A stretch of 22,361 bases of DNA, from positions 1 through 22,361 of the forward strand of contig MNCI01019176.1 in the NCBI GenBank assembly GCA_015680685.1, read 5' to 3'. The notes beneath the pieces are model-generated. The model was not told where the DNA came from. It saw only the letters and a list, made by a program, of their open reading frames with translations, and made no database searches. The DNA comes from Gnetum montanum. Lineage: Eukaryota; Streptophyta; Gnetopsida; Gnetales; Gnetaceae. Positions 9,437 through 16,964 of this stretch are shown piece after piece. Every line of letters begins with the position of its first letter. The stretch's first letter is position 1. The position numbers and the translations under genes were made by a program.

Positions 9437-9444
9437 TATATAAA
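9437..9444 (+). promoter_or_regulatory. TATA box of the antisense gene
   Basis: TATATAAA in the context CGCTATATAAACAGG matches the plant TATA consensus closely. Transcription would begin at about 9466-9475. The first good ATG in the predicted protein frame is at 9704, giving a 5' UTR of about 235 nt made of AGCGTAGACG repeats. Confidence 0.7.
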
Positions 9445-9509
9445 CAGGAAGGGGGGGTCCATTTGCTTTACTTTGAAAGCGACAGAGCGTAAGCAGCAAC
9501 GTAAACTGT

Positions 9510-9700
9510 GAAAGCGTAAGCGTAGACGATCGCGCCCAGCGTAGATGCCGAAGACAAACCCTAGCGTAGACGCTTAGCACTTAAACCCCAGCGTAGACGC
9601 CGAAGAGTGATCCTAGCGTAGACGCGGAGTATTGGTTTTAGGCACCAGCGTAGACAGTTGTTCTCTTCAGCATAGCTTGAACAGTCAGCGTAGACGAGCT
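9510..9700 (+). repeat. AGCGTAGACG repeats in the 5' UTR of the antisense gene
   Basis: About seven copies of AGCGTAGACG or close variants lie at roughly 25-35-bp spacing (near 9516, 9539, 9563, 9590, 9613, 9649, 9686). A longer unit, CCCAGCGTAGAYGCCGAAGA, recurs about 50 bp apart. The motif is the same family as the GCGTAAAC and GCGTATACGC repeats in the LTRs, the leader and intron 1. Upstream ATG codons are in frame with the main ATG, so a longer N-terminus starting in this repeat is possible. Confidence 0.7.
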
Positions 9701-9703
9701 GAG

Positions 9704-9834
9704 ATGGCCAAGGGAAAAGAGGTAGAGGGCCAGGGAAGGAAGGGTCCTGACCTGACCTTCACGGAGGAAACTGAGGCGATGTTGCGGGGCCTGCCCAGGC
9801 CAAAGATCCCATCATGGCCTGTGACGTCTCACAA
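9704..9834 (+). pseudogene. Antisense gene exon 1: short basic/acidic N-terminus
   Basis: This exon encodes 43 residues plus two bases, starting MAKGKEVEGQGRKG and ending at PVTSHK across the junction. It is rich in Lys, Arg and Glu. The donor is ACAA|GTAGGC. The two leftover bases AA join the G at 10513 to complete a Lys codon, and the frame continues into exon 2. No domain is recognised. Confidence 0.6.
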
Positions 9835-10512
9835 GTAGGCTCTAATCCCTATCTCTGTTGCTATTTCTGTCTCCTATTTTTGTTTGTTTGTAGAGTACAG
9901 TCCTGGCGTATACGCCGAGCATAGTTCTTAGGCGTATGGGGTTTCTTGCGGCGTATACGCCGAGTGTCATTTTATAGCATAAATTTTTGTCGGCGTAAAC
10001 ATTTTCCCTATACTGGAATACCAGCGTAAGCCACGGTGTCATACGCTTTTTGTGCAGTCTTGTCAGCGTGATTCGCTTGTTTTACCAGCGTAAATTGTTT
10101 ACTGTGACGGCGTATACGCTATTAGCCTGCAGTCGTTTTTTAGCGTAAAATTATTTTTCCTCTTTCTGGCATAAACTTATTTATTCCATGTTGGTGTAGA
10201 CTGTTTATGCTTAAATCGGGTTGCGGCGTATACGCCGAGGGTTTCGTAAGCGTATACGCTGAGCGTAAGATAGTTGATTTTCGGTGTCTACGCTGCGCTA
10301 GGCAGCGTCTACGCTTAGTGCTCAGCGTATACGCTGAGTGTGAACCGCGTTTTTGTGCTAAGTGTGAACAACCTTGCTAGCGTATACGCTAATCTACGGG
10401 GCGTATACGCTGAACGCGAACAGTTAGTAAAATTTTTGCAAATTTTTAAGTGTTGATTTATGATGTAAACTTTCGCGTTTCGAGCTAATCTGTAATGGTA
10501 TCATGATTACAG
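9835..10512 (+). repeat. Intron 1 of the antisense gene, filled with GCGTATACGC palindromes
   Basis: This 678-bp intron contains eight exact copies of the 10-bp palindrome GCGTATACGC (starts 9906, 9951, 10110, 10226, 10250, 10325, 10380, 10401) and several near copies. In most copies the symmetry extends outward with different bases: CGGCGTATACGCCG, CAGCGTATACGCTG, TAGCGTATACGCTA. The rest is T-rich intron sequence ending in ATTACAG. Such density in an intron just downstream of a promoter suggests protein-binding sites or a methylation target, but neither is shown. Confidence 0.75.
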
Positions 10513-11266
10513 GGACAGCAAGTGCTTTCTCATCGTTGTCAAACTTGTCAAGGTATTAACATGGGTCGGCCCTGTTGAGGAAGGTGAGGTTCCCTCGGAT
10601 TTGACCGTGGATACCAATGGGGTTTGGTTCAGGGGAGGCGCATGTGGATTTCTATCCTTCTTGTTGAACAATTTTGAGGTGGCTATCTGGTCAAATTTTG
10701 ATGCGGTGACTGTATGGAGCGTGCTTGAAGAGATGCTGCCGGGGGCTGCGGAGGGTGTCATGGTTTTTATACAGGATATTGATGAGGGGCCCTTTGTTAA
10801 CGAAGATGGCACTATGTGTGGGCCCCAGTCTACGTGCCCATTAACGTGTGTGTGGGCACTATTGCCGCGAGGGTTGGATTATCTCAACAATACGTTGTTC
10901 ATAGTTGCCCGTGCGCATACATTATTCCAAAACCCTCTCGGCACAGTGTATCGAGTGGCCAGGTAGGAATGTTTAAGCTTACTGTTTCCTTTCGCTGTTT
11001 AGCGTTTGCTTCTTGTTTTTGACCCATATTTGTTTACAGGCCGAAGACCAACCCGGATGGGACACTCATTGAAGATGAAGGATTAGCCCTTACTCACACT
11101 ACTCTGGAAGCATTTACGACAGGCCCCACCCTTCGTGGGACTGTACTGAGTCAAACGAAGGGTTCGATGGTCCACTTTCACAAGCAATTCTCCAGGGCGT
11201 TTGCGATGTCCAAGGCTCGTGGGTGGCTTCATGAAGACTAGACTGACAACGGGCCAGTTTTCTCTC
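10513..11266 (+). pseudogene. Antisense gene exons 2-3: degenerate FCP1/UBLCP1-like phosphatase domain
   Basis: The translated order of blocks resembles the FCP1-homology (HAD-type) phosphatase fold: KCFLIVVKLVKVL where the family has the hydrophobic strand with DxDxT, then FLSFLLNNFEVAIWSNFDAV, GVMVFIQDID, CPLTCVW, and LNNTLFIVARAHTLFQNP where the family has the strand with DD followed by an NP. Both key aspartates of the first motif are replaced (Lys and Val), and the second motif reads VAR. The fold may be kept without catalysis. Intron 2 is 77 bp (10963-11039), in phase. A TAG at 11239 lies near the end of exon 3. The donor for the next intron is unclear; TCTC|GTGATC at 11267 fits by phase only, and earlier donors (AAGG|GTTCGA, GCTC|GTGGGT) would avoid the TAG. 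Confidence 0.55.
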
Positions 11267-11391
11267 GTGATCTTGGCAGCACGTCTAGATCTACCACTAA
11301 TGCTAAATGATAACATTTCCTAGATGTGTTAGTGGGTTTGTTCAATTGTTTTGATTTACGCTGATATGACCACTTTACTTTGCTTTTACAG

Positions 11392-12432
11392 TTGATGTAC
11401 CTTCTGGTGAGGATCCAGTGACCACTGGGCGAACCGAGATGACTTTGTCGATGAAGTTCGGAGGGGTGGCCAAGGCCCAGAAGTGGTTACAAAATCATGC
11501 TCCTCCATCCCTTGCTCGTTGCCTAGATGATGCTGGGCTCATGGAGCTTTTTATGACCCCAAGCCCTGATGTTTCCATTGGGGAGATGATCGAAATTGTA
11601 GACTCCTTTAATGAGTTTGTCTCATACTACAACACTCGGATTAAGGGTGTGAAGGTAGTTTTCCGTCTGTCACCCGAGTTCTTTTCGAACCTATTTGGCG
11701 TGCCGGCGGATGGCCTAAATGTAGTATTAGACAGAGCTCACAAAGAGCTTCAGACGATTCGGGAGTTGGAGGATTGGCTAGGCGTGGCTAAGGGTGCCAA
11801 GGGATTCCCGATGCAGGGGAAGGCGAAGGTTGTAGAAGTGAACGAACTATATCCCCTGTTCAGAGCACAGGTATTCCCCAAAACGCTTTCCCAGGTAAGG
11901 TGCCTTAGTGTTGAGGCTGTTCGTGTCATGCGAACTGTTTTGGAAATAGGCATGCAGTATAATTGGGCACGATTTTTATTATCGGGCATGCACAAGGAGA
12001 TAGTGTGATTGTGCTCGAATGTCGAGGCGCAATCCCATTTCACCTTTGCATTCTTCGTCGGTTATCTTCGCTGTTTTGCCGTGTTCTTGGTAGTTCACGT
12101 AGATAACAAGTTTGTCCTGTGGGATCAGGGTCAACTATCCCGCCCGTGGATCAATCATCTGTATGACACAGCCAAATCCCAAGATGCACCTGAAGGCATC
12201 GATGAATCCGCTTCTATTACCATAGGGGGATCATCTGGTGGTTCAATCCACACGCGTGACAATTTGGGGTTGGAGCCAGATGAGGTGCCTTATACTGCTA
12301 GAAGGGCCGAACGGGTCATTAAGGAAACCGTTGGCCAAGCTAAGGCAAAGCTAAAGAGGCCTGAGCGCCCAGCTGAGGAGGTCTCCGATGTGAGCCAGCC
12401 ACGCATAAAGCCGATATGCTTCAAGATGCCTG
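11392..12432 (+). pseudogene. Antisense gene exon 4: large unrecognised domain
   Basis: About 346 codons are open except for one TGA at 12006. The first two thirds look mostly helical and globular: AKAQKWLQNHAPPSLARCLD, MIEIVDSFNEFVSYYNTRIK, FRLSPEFFSNLFGVPADGL, VNELYPLFRAQVFPK, then a hydrophobic stretch and FVLWDQGQLSRPWINHLYD. The end is hydrophilic. The general style resembles the long unknown ORFs found antisense in some Tat-lineage elements, but I do not identify a family. An optional intron of 63 bp (11895-11957, CAG|GTAAGG to TGCAG) would remove 21 codons in frame. The exon ends ATGCCTG|GTAAGC. Confidence 0.65.
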
Positions 12433-12545
12433 GTAAGCGGAACTCGCCTGCTCATTACTTTAGCGTTTTCATTTTGTTTATAACTTTTACCTCAGTCGCT
12501 TACATATCGTTGATATTTTTTTTGGCTTGAATTTTTTTTAAGCAG

Positions 12546-13063
12546 TAAGGAAGTAGGCTTTAGAGACGATCACGGAGGAGGAGGAAAACAATACGGAGAA
12601 AAACAACGAGGAAGAACACACAGAGAAGAGCGAAGGTAGAGGGATGGAGGAGTTAAGGGGGAAAACTACAGAAACTGAGCTGTTGGATGACCAAGGAAGT
12701 GTCGATCAAATGATCCACAGGTTTCTTCAGGGAGATTTGGATTTAGGCGCTCCCCCAGGGGGTGACGAAGGGCACGGTACGTTTTTCCTTTTATCCTGTT
12801 TTGATTTCTCCTGTCAGTTGTCATTTTTGTGGCATTTTTTTTTATTTTTATGTTTTTATCTTGTCCAGATGAAGGTAGCGAGACCATGACAGTGCGTTTA
12901 GATGTACCGATGAAGACGGTTCCCCCAAAGAGGACTGTTGAGGTTAGTTCATCGCGTACCCGTGAGCCATTTACTTGGTCTGAAATGCCAAGTAAAATGG
13001 ATTTTGTGGCTGGACATGCAGAAGAAGTCGTTGAACGGATCCAAGAGGCCCACCCTGACATAG
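12546..13063 (+). pseudogene. Antisense gene exons 5-6: acidic linker segments
   Basis: Exon 5 (12546-12776) starts with a TAG three codons in, then encodes a Glu/Asn/Lys-rich stretch (ITEEEENNTEKNNEEEHTEK) and a short hydrophobic-polar segment around DQMIHRFLQGDLDLG. Exon 6 (12869-13063) encodes a mixed segment with TWSEMPSKMDFVAGHAEEVV. The intron between them is 92 bp, GTACG...GTCCAG, and keeps phase 1. The acidic tract resembles a disordered linker or an activation-type region. No function is claimed. Confidence 0.55.
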
Positions 13064-13142
13064 GTATACATTATTTAAAGGTTTAGAACTTCACATCCTG
13101 TTTATATTATCCTAACATTTGTATTTTTCACGTGGATATGAG

Positions 13143-13924
13143 CTAAATTGAGATGGGATCCCTCTGAGAGCGTCAGCATAGAAAGTTTAACTGCACTTTC
13201 CCTAGAAGTGGAACAAGTGCCAAGGCCTATTTATGATGGAGTTGCGGAAGGCTTTGTCCACAATGCTAAGTCGTTATGGACTTGTAGGCACTCCATCGAG
13301 CAGTTGTGGCTACAAATATAGGCAAAAGAGAAGGAAGTCTCTGAGTTGTCAACGAAGCGTGATGATTTGAAGGCCCGGTACAAGTTCGCCGCTGCTAGGC
13401 TAAGCGGTGATCGCTCTTGGCGAACGTCCGAGGTCACATATACTAGATATTGGAATTTGCTGAATCGTCATGCATCACTGACTTGGAGAATGGCGGAGCG
13501 CAAAGCCCAAATTAATCTCCTGAACCTTAAATGTCAGGATTGGAAAGCTTTTGCTTCCAAGGTTCGTAAGTGGGGTCAAGACGAGAAGAATCACAAACAT
13601 TACTACAAGAAGTCGCTAAAAGAGGTGTCCATCGAAAAGCGATAACTCGAGATGTTTGTGGAAGGTTTGGTCTTGCGTTCTACTTTCAATACTTTTGCTC
13701 AAAATACAACTGTGGAAATGGAGTCACCTACAAGGGTTATAACAACTGCATCTGGGGAAGTGTCGGTTGGTAAATTTCCTCTGAAACGTCCTACCTGGTC
13801 AGTTTTCGACAAAGGGAAAACTTTGGTAGACGTTGACTTAGGCCTGGATGGGATAGACTAGGCCAGCATTTCAGAGGAAGAAATCCTTTGTCGGCTAGAG
13901 TTTGTCTTGGGGGGATCTCCTATG
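13143..13924 (+). pseudogene. Antisense gene exon 7: coiled-coil region
   Basis: The exon has stops at 13319 (TAG), 13643 (TAA) and 13859 (TAG), with one frame throughout. Between them lies a charged, heptad-like helix: KEKEVSELSTKRDDLKARY, then LLNRHASLTWRMAERKAQIN and LKCQDWKAFASKVRKWGQDE. This looks like a coiled coil for oligomerisation. The C-terminal part (MFVEGLVLRSTF..., KFPLKRPTWSVFDKGKTLV) is globular or disordered. The acceptor chosen, GATATGAG|CT at 13143, keeps the phase but has a weak pyrimidine tract; it is the least certain of the acceptors. Confidence 0.55.
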
Positions 13925-14014
13925 GTAAGCGTTTTGTTCTTATGAAGTTAATTCATTGGATAACGTTTAACATTTTGACATTCGCTTATTCTTATGTTGG
14001 TTGTTTATCCTCAG

Positions 14015-14116
14015 GATGAAGGTGGTGGTGATGCCCAAGAGGCTGGCCCCAGTCGAGTAGGGGCCCCTGATGCTAGTGGATCTAGAGAGGATGACCCTCC
14101 TGCCTCGGATGTCTAG
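14015..14116 (+). pseudogene. Antisense gene exon 8: short terminal exon
   Basis: After a clean intron (CCTATG|GTAAGC to TTTATCCTCAG) the frame continues at phase 0 for 33 codons, DEGGGDAQEAGPSRVGAPDA and more Asp/Pro/Ser, to TAG at 14114. The terminal exon is acidic and disordered. The 300 bp downstream are AT-rich, with AATTAT and TTGTATGTAAG-type stretches suitable for polyadenylation, but no single signal stands out. Confidence 0.6.
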
Positions 14117-14423
14117 TGTTTTAATTTTGATATTTTGTCATTGACTCAGATTTATGTGGGAAATGTGACTTGAAAATTCGGAAACGGATGAAAACAGTTG
14201 AAAGCTTTAATTATACAATGTTGTATGTAAGAAAATTTTTTGTTGATTTTTGAATTTAATTGTAAACATGACACAGCAATGTAAAATGTTTTGGCTTATT
14301 TTGAGTTCGATCGCACACACGACACGATAATGTAAAATGTTTTTGAGTTTTACTTCTTTGTTTAAAGCGTAATGTACCGAAGTAACCATAAATGACACGT
14401 AAAAAGGAAAACAAAGTACGTAC

Positions 14424-14614
14424 TAGTTTAAAGCCATTTCGGGCCCCTAAGCGTAGTTTAAGACCATTTCGGGCCCCATTGTAACCAAGCAATATTTTGG
14501 GTAGAGTGGACCATCTCTGATCGTGGCTAGTTTTATGTCATTGCGGACATGAGAGTTTAACGTCTTTCCAGACAAAGAGTGTTGTTTAATTTTAATCTTT
14601 TTGTTGTTTATTAT

Positions 14615-14645
<31 letters not shown>

Positions 14646-14737
14646 GTTTTGGGTTTTGTCGTAGTTTAGTGTCATTTCGGACGTATTATAGTTTAACGTC
14701 ATTTCGGACTTCATGTAGTTTAACGTCTTTTCGGACG
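14424..14737 (+). repeat. Hairpin cluster c: seven TAGTTTA-led inverted repeats
   Basis: Units start at 14424, 14454, 14528, 14553, 14662, 14689 and 14716. Stem/loop/stem examples are GCC-ATTTCG-GGC (14424), ATGTC-ATTGCG-GACAT (14528), GTC-ATTTCG-GAC (14662) and CGTC-TTTTCG-GACG (14716). As in clusters a and b, the stem sequence changes on both sides together while the leader and the CG at the loop end stay. A (TA)13 run at 14615-14640 splits the cluster. It lies between the 3' end of the antisense gene and the protease segment. Confidence 0.8.
14615..14640. repeat. (TA)13 microsatellite
   Basis: Twenty-six bases of alternating T and A lie inside hairpin cluster c. It is probably a simple repeat of recent slippage origin. 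Confidence 0.95.
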
Positions 14738-14750
14738 AGAAATGTTGATC

Positions 14751-15709
14751 TTATTTTAATTGTTTTTTTATTCTTTTCATGTTTATGTTCTGCGATTTAT
14801 TAACTGGTATGATTTTGTATTCGGCGTCCCCTTCGCTGATCACGTTGAATGGTAATTCAGCCCAAGGGACGTCCGATGGGATGGCTTCTATGTCAGTGTT
14901 TTCAGGTGTCTCAGTGTCCGTCATGCTTTCTGAATTTGTTTCTGTATTAGGAGATGTCCGTACAGCATCCGACGTAGGCGTTTCGGTTTTAGGAGGTTTT
15001 TGTCCCGTGTTCAAAGGCTTATTGTTTACCGGTGGTTGCGGATTCTTATCGTTTCGGCTAGGCTTTTCGATCTCGACTTCCGAGCCCTGATCCATGTCCA
15101 TATGCGATGAAATAATAGGGGTAGCTGCCTCCCCGTGTATGATGACCTCACCGCCCTCATAGGGCAGGTGAATTTCTTGGTGTATGGGGGAGGAGACATC
15201 TCTGAGTTGGGCAACCAGGGTCTCCCTAATATTAGGTTGAACCCTAGCATCTCATCGACCACTAGGAAGTCGGCAGATGTAGGGAACTGGTCCCCCGCTA
15301 TAAAATCCAAGGTTATTGTTCCTTTTACCATTACATGTGACCCACTGAATGATTTCAGACAATTAGTTGCAGTCGGTTTAATTGAATCAGTAAGCCCCAA
15401 TTGTTCAACGATGGGGTACGGTACCACATTGGTTGCGGCTCCATCGTCTACGTGGACCCTATGTATCTTGAACTGGTTCATGTGTATTGTTATGAACATG
15501 GGGGCTGTTGTTATTTCCCCCATATTCTTATCCACTTTGATGTTATCTTCATGAAAACTTATGGGTTTAGGAGTAGTCCCGTGAGGCGAGTGCATCACCG
15601 CATGAATAGATGGTTCATTTGGGGGCAAATCCTCACTTACCGGGATTGATATCAACATGCGTACTAAAGCTTCCCGATGTGTTTGGGATGTCAAAACCAA
15701 GTCATACAA
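14751..15709 (-). pseudogene. Element B aspartic protease and C-terminal spacer
   Basis: The retropepsin would cleave the Gag-Pol polyprotein. The active-site loop reads VDDGAATNVVPY (about 15420-15455), where DSG or DTG is usual in retropepsins, so the middle residue is atypical. The flap-side strand KGTITLDFIAGDQFPTSADF and the second signature NLILGRPWL (about 15210-15240) follow. After GRPWL there is a +1 frameshift near 15100-15170. A hydrophilic spacer then runs (MDMDQGSEVEIEKPSRNDKN, Thr/Asn/Glu-rich) to PWAELPFNVISEGDAEYKII and a stop near 14751. Then the pol frame is interrupted for 5.7 kb before RT. Confidence 0.85.
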
Positions 15710-15727
15710 GCTTAGTAAAGTATTTTT

Positions 15728-16051
15728 CTATTTTAGTGCTTGGGTAACTTGTGTTAGGACCATTGCAAGATCTCTACTGTCTGGGACGTTTTTATCAGCA
15801 GTGACTGGATCCATTGGACACAACAATTTTATTTCTCGTTTTGCAGGTTTGTCATTCTTGTTCGGAATTGTTGTTTTATGCGGTTCTTTTGTTTTAGATG
15901 ATTCACCTTCGTTGTCCATGTTAGGTCGGTCGTTGGATGACAACATGGGCATGGAGTTAAGGGGAGTGGGCTTGGGTGGCCCCACAGCTACCTGTTGGCG
16001 TTTCTTCTCCACACGCTCACGTGTAAGCCTATCTACCAAGCGTTCTCGCAT
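15728..16051 (-). pseudogene. Element B Gag-protease spacer
   Basis: This is an Arg/Lys/Pro-rich open stretch (RERLVDRLTRERVEKKRQQV ... KPTPLNSMPML ... KNVPDSRDLAMVLTQVTQAL) that leads into the protease. A frameshift around 16030-16050 separates it from the proline-rich gag segment upstream, and a stop separates it from the protease frame at about 15725. It is basic and probably unstructured, with no recognised domain. Confidence 0.6.
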
Positions 16052-16649
16052 GTTGCGTTGGGGGTGGAGTTGGCCTTAGAGGCTCGGGTTGCCCTGGGAT
16101 CCTCACCACATATGGGGCTGGGCGAGGTTGCGGGTGGACTATCAGATATGATGGGGCAGGAGGCTGACCAGGTATCCTGATGACGTATGGGGTTGGTTTT
16201 GGCGAAGGTTGGACCTCTGTTGTTGCAACGGCGGGTGGTACTCGGATTATGAAAGGGGTAGGCCGAGCATGAGGGGTTGGTGCATCCGCGGAATTGACTG
16301 GAGGGATGTGCACCATGTATGGTTTTTGACCCGTCATGACGTTTGATGTAGGTACGATGGAGGGCACCCGGACTACGTATGGCCGCTGCGGGGCATGTGG
16401 TGGTTGAGGTGTGGGTGTGGACACATCGGGAGGAATCCGAACTACGAATGGCCTACTGGGTGTTTCCTGTTCATATTCGAGATAGACGGTGTTGATGCGG
16501 GGTGTCTCAGAATCATCATCACAATAGATTGTATTAATTACGTACGATGCCTCTTTAGTGTTTAGGGGGTCTTTATACACCCCCATAGTTTGATTCTGTG
16601 GTTGGACGAGGTTAGCCCCGTCAAAAGTGATTTGGCCATCATCGATCAT
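16029..16649 (-). pseudogene. Element B gag: proline-rich segment with seven P-[YF]-V-V-R-[IV]-P repeats
   Basis: After a short acidic lead (MIDDGQITFDGANLV) this 206-residue stretch repeats a seven-residue motif. Copies are PFVVRIP (67-73), PYVVRVP (90-96), PYMVHIP (110-116), PFIIRVP (132-138), PYVIRIP (154-160), a decayed PSYLIVHP (166-173) and PYVVRIP (179-185). They are separated by Pro/Ala/Thr linkers of 13-17 residues, except for a much shorter gap before the decayed copy. The segment follows the zinc knuckle directly and has no stop. The regular spacing suggests tandem duplication and selection on the motif. Such repeats could be a short linear binding motif, but no partner is known to me. 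Confidence 0.75.
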
Positions 16650-16676
16650 CCGCTAAATGTCCTGCTTCAAGGTGAA

Positions 16677-16718
16677 ACAGTAATCCGTGTCGTGCCCATT
16701 ACGTTGATGGTAGTCGCA
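16677..16718 (-). pseudogene. Element B gag zinc knuckle (CxxH...H...C variant)
   Basis: The residues CDYHQRNGHDTDYC give Cys-x2-His-x4-His-x4-Cys, a variant zinc-binding motif usual in Tat-type Gag, where it reads C..H....H....C. It is followed by FTLKQDI, a stop, and RMIDDGQI. The knuckle would bind the element's RNA. Confidence 0.8.
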
Positions 16719-16964
16719 AAAGCGATCCATTCTGAATCCTTTGGGCATGGGAGGCTCATCTGGCGTTGCTAAGCTTGGGTTTTGTACGAGTTGATAGAAC
16801 CAGTCGTGTCTTTGGATGGCCGCAGGGGATAACTATTTATGCTTCATTAGCCCAGCCTTCAAGAGTTGATCGAAGAGCTGGGATGGCTTCATTGGCAGAG
16901 GCATGTATTGAGAGGGTTCTTTCCTCTCGAAGTTTCACGTAAGGTTCGTTGGGTTCTGTTGGGA

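Larger units (their letters stand above)
9704..14116 (+). pseudogene. Eight-exon antisense gene inside element B (about 1050 residues), disabled by stops
   Basis: Predicted exons are 9704-9834, 10513-10962, 11040-11266 (end uncertain), 11392-12432, 12546-12776, 12869-13063, 13143-13924 and 14015-14116. Coding length sums to 3159 nt, an exact multiple of three. Phases agree at every junction, and most introns have plain GT...AG borders (GTAGG, GTAAGC, GTACG, GTATAC, GTAAGC donors; pyrimidine-rich acceptors). The start ATG (GAGATGGC) has purine at -3 and G at +4. Six in-frame stops remain: TAG 11239, TGA 12006, TAG 12554, TAG 13319, TAA 13643, TAG 13859. Each could come from CAG, CAA or CGA by one C-to-T change. 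The gene opposes the retroelement. Because its introns are antisense to the genomic RNA, they would survive retrotransposition. No cellular family covers the full length that I recognise. Confidence 0.72.

Noticed and set aside
11895-11957. An additional intron within exon 4 (CAG|GTAAGG ... TGCAG)
   Set aside because: The segment is open and a multiple of three, so retention is equally consistent. I kept the simpler unspliced model and only noted the option.
9294-14750. The antisense gene as a separate nested transposon or a chance host-gene insertion in element B
   Set aside because: I saw no terminal repeats or target duplication at its borders. The gene shares the GCGTA repeats and hairpin clusters with the rest of B, which favours long residence. 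It is not fully excluded without other copies.
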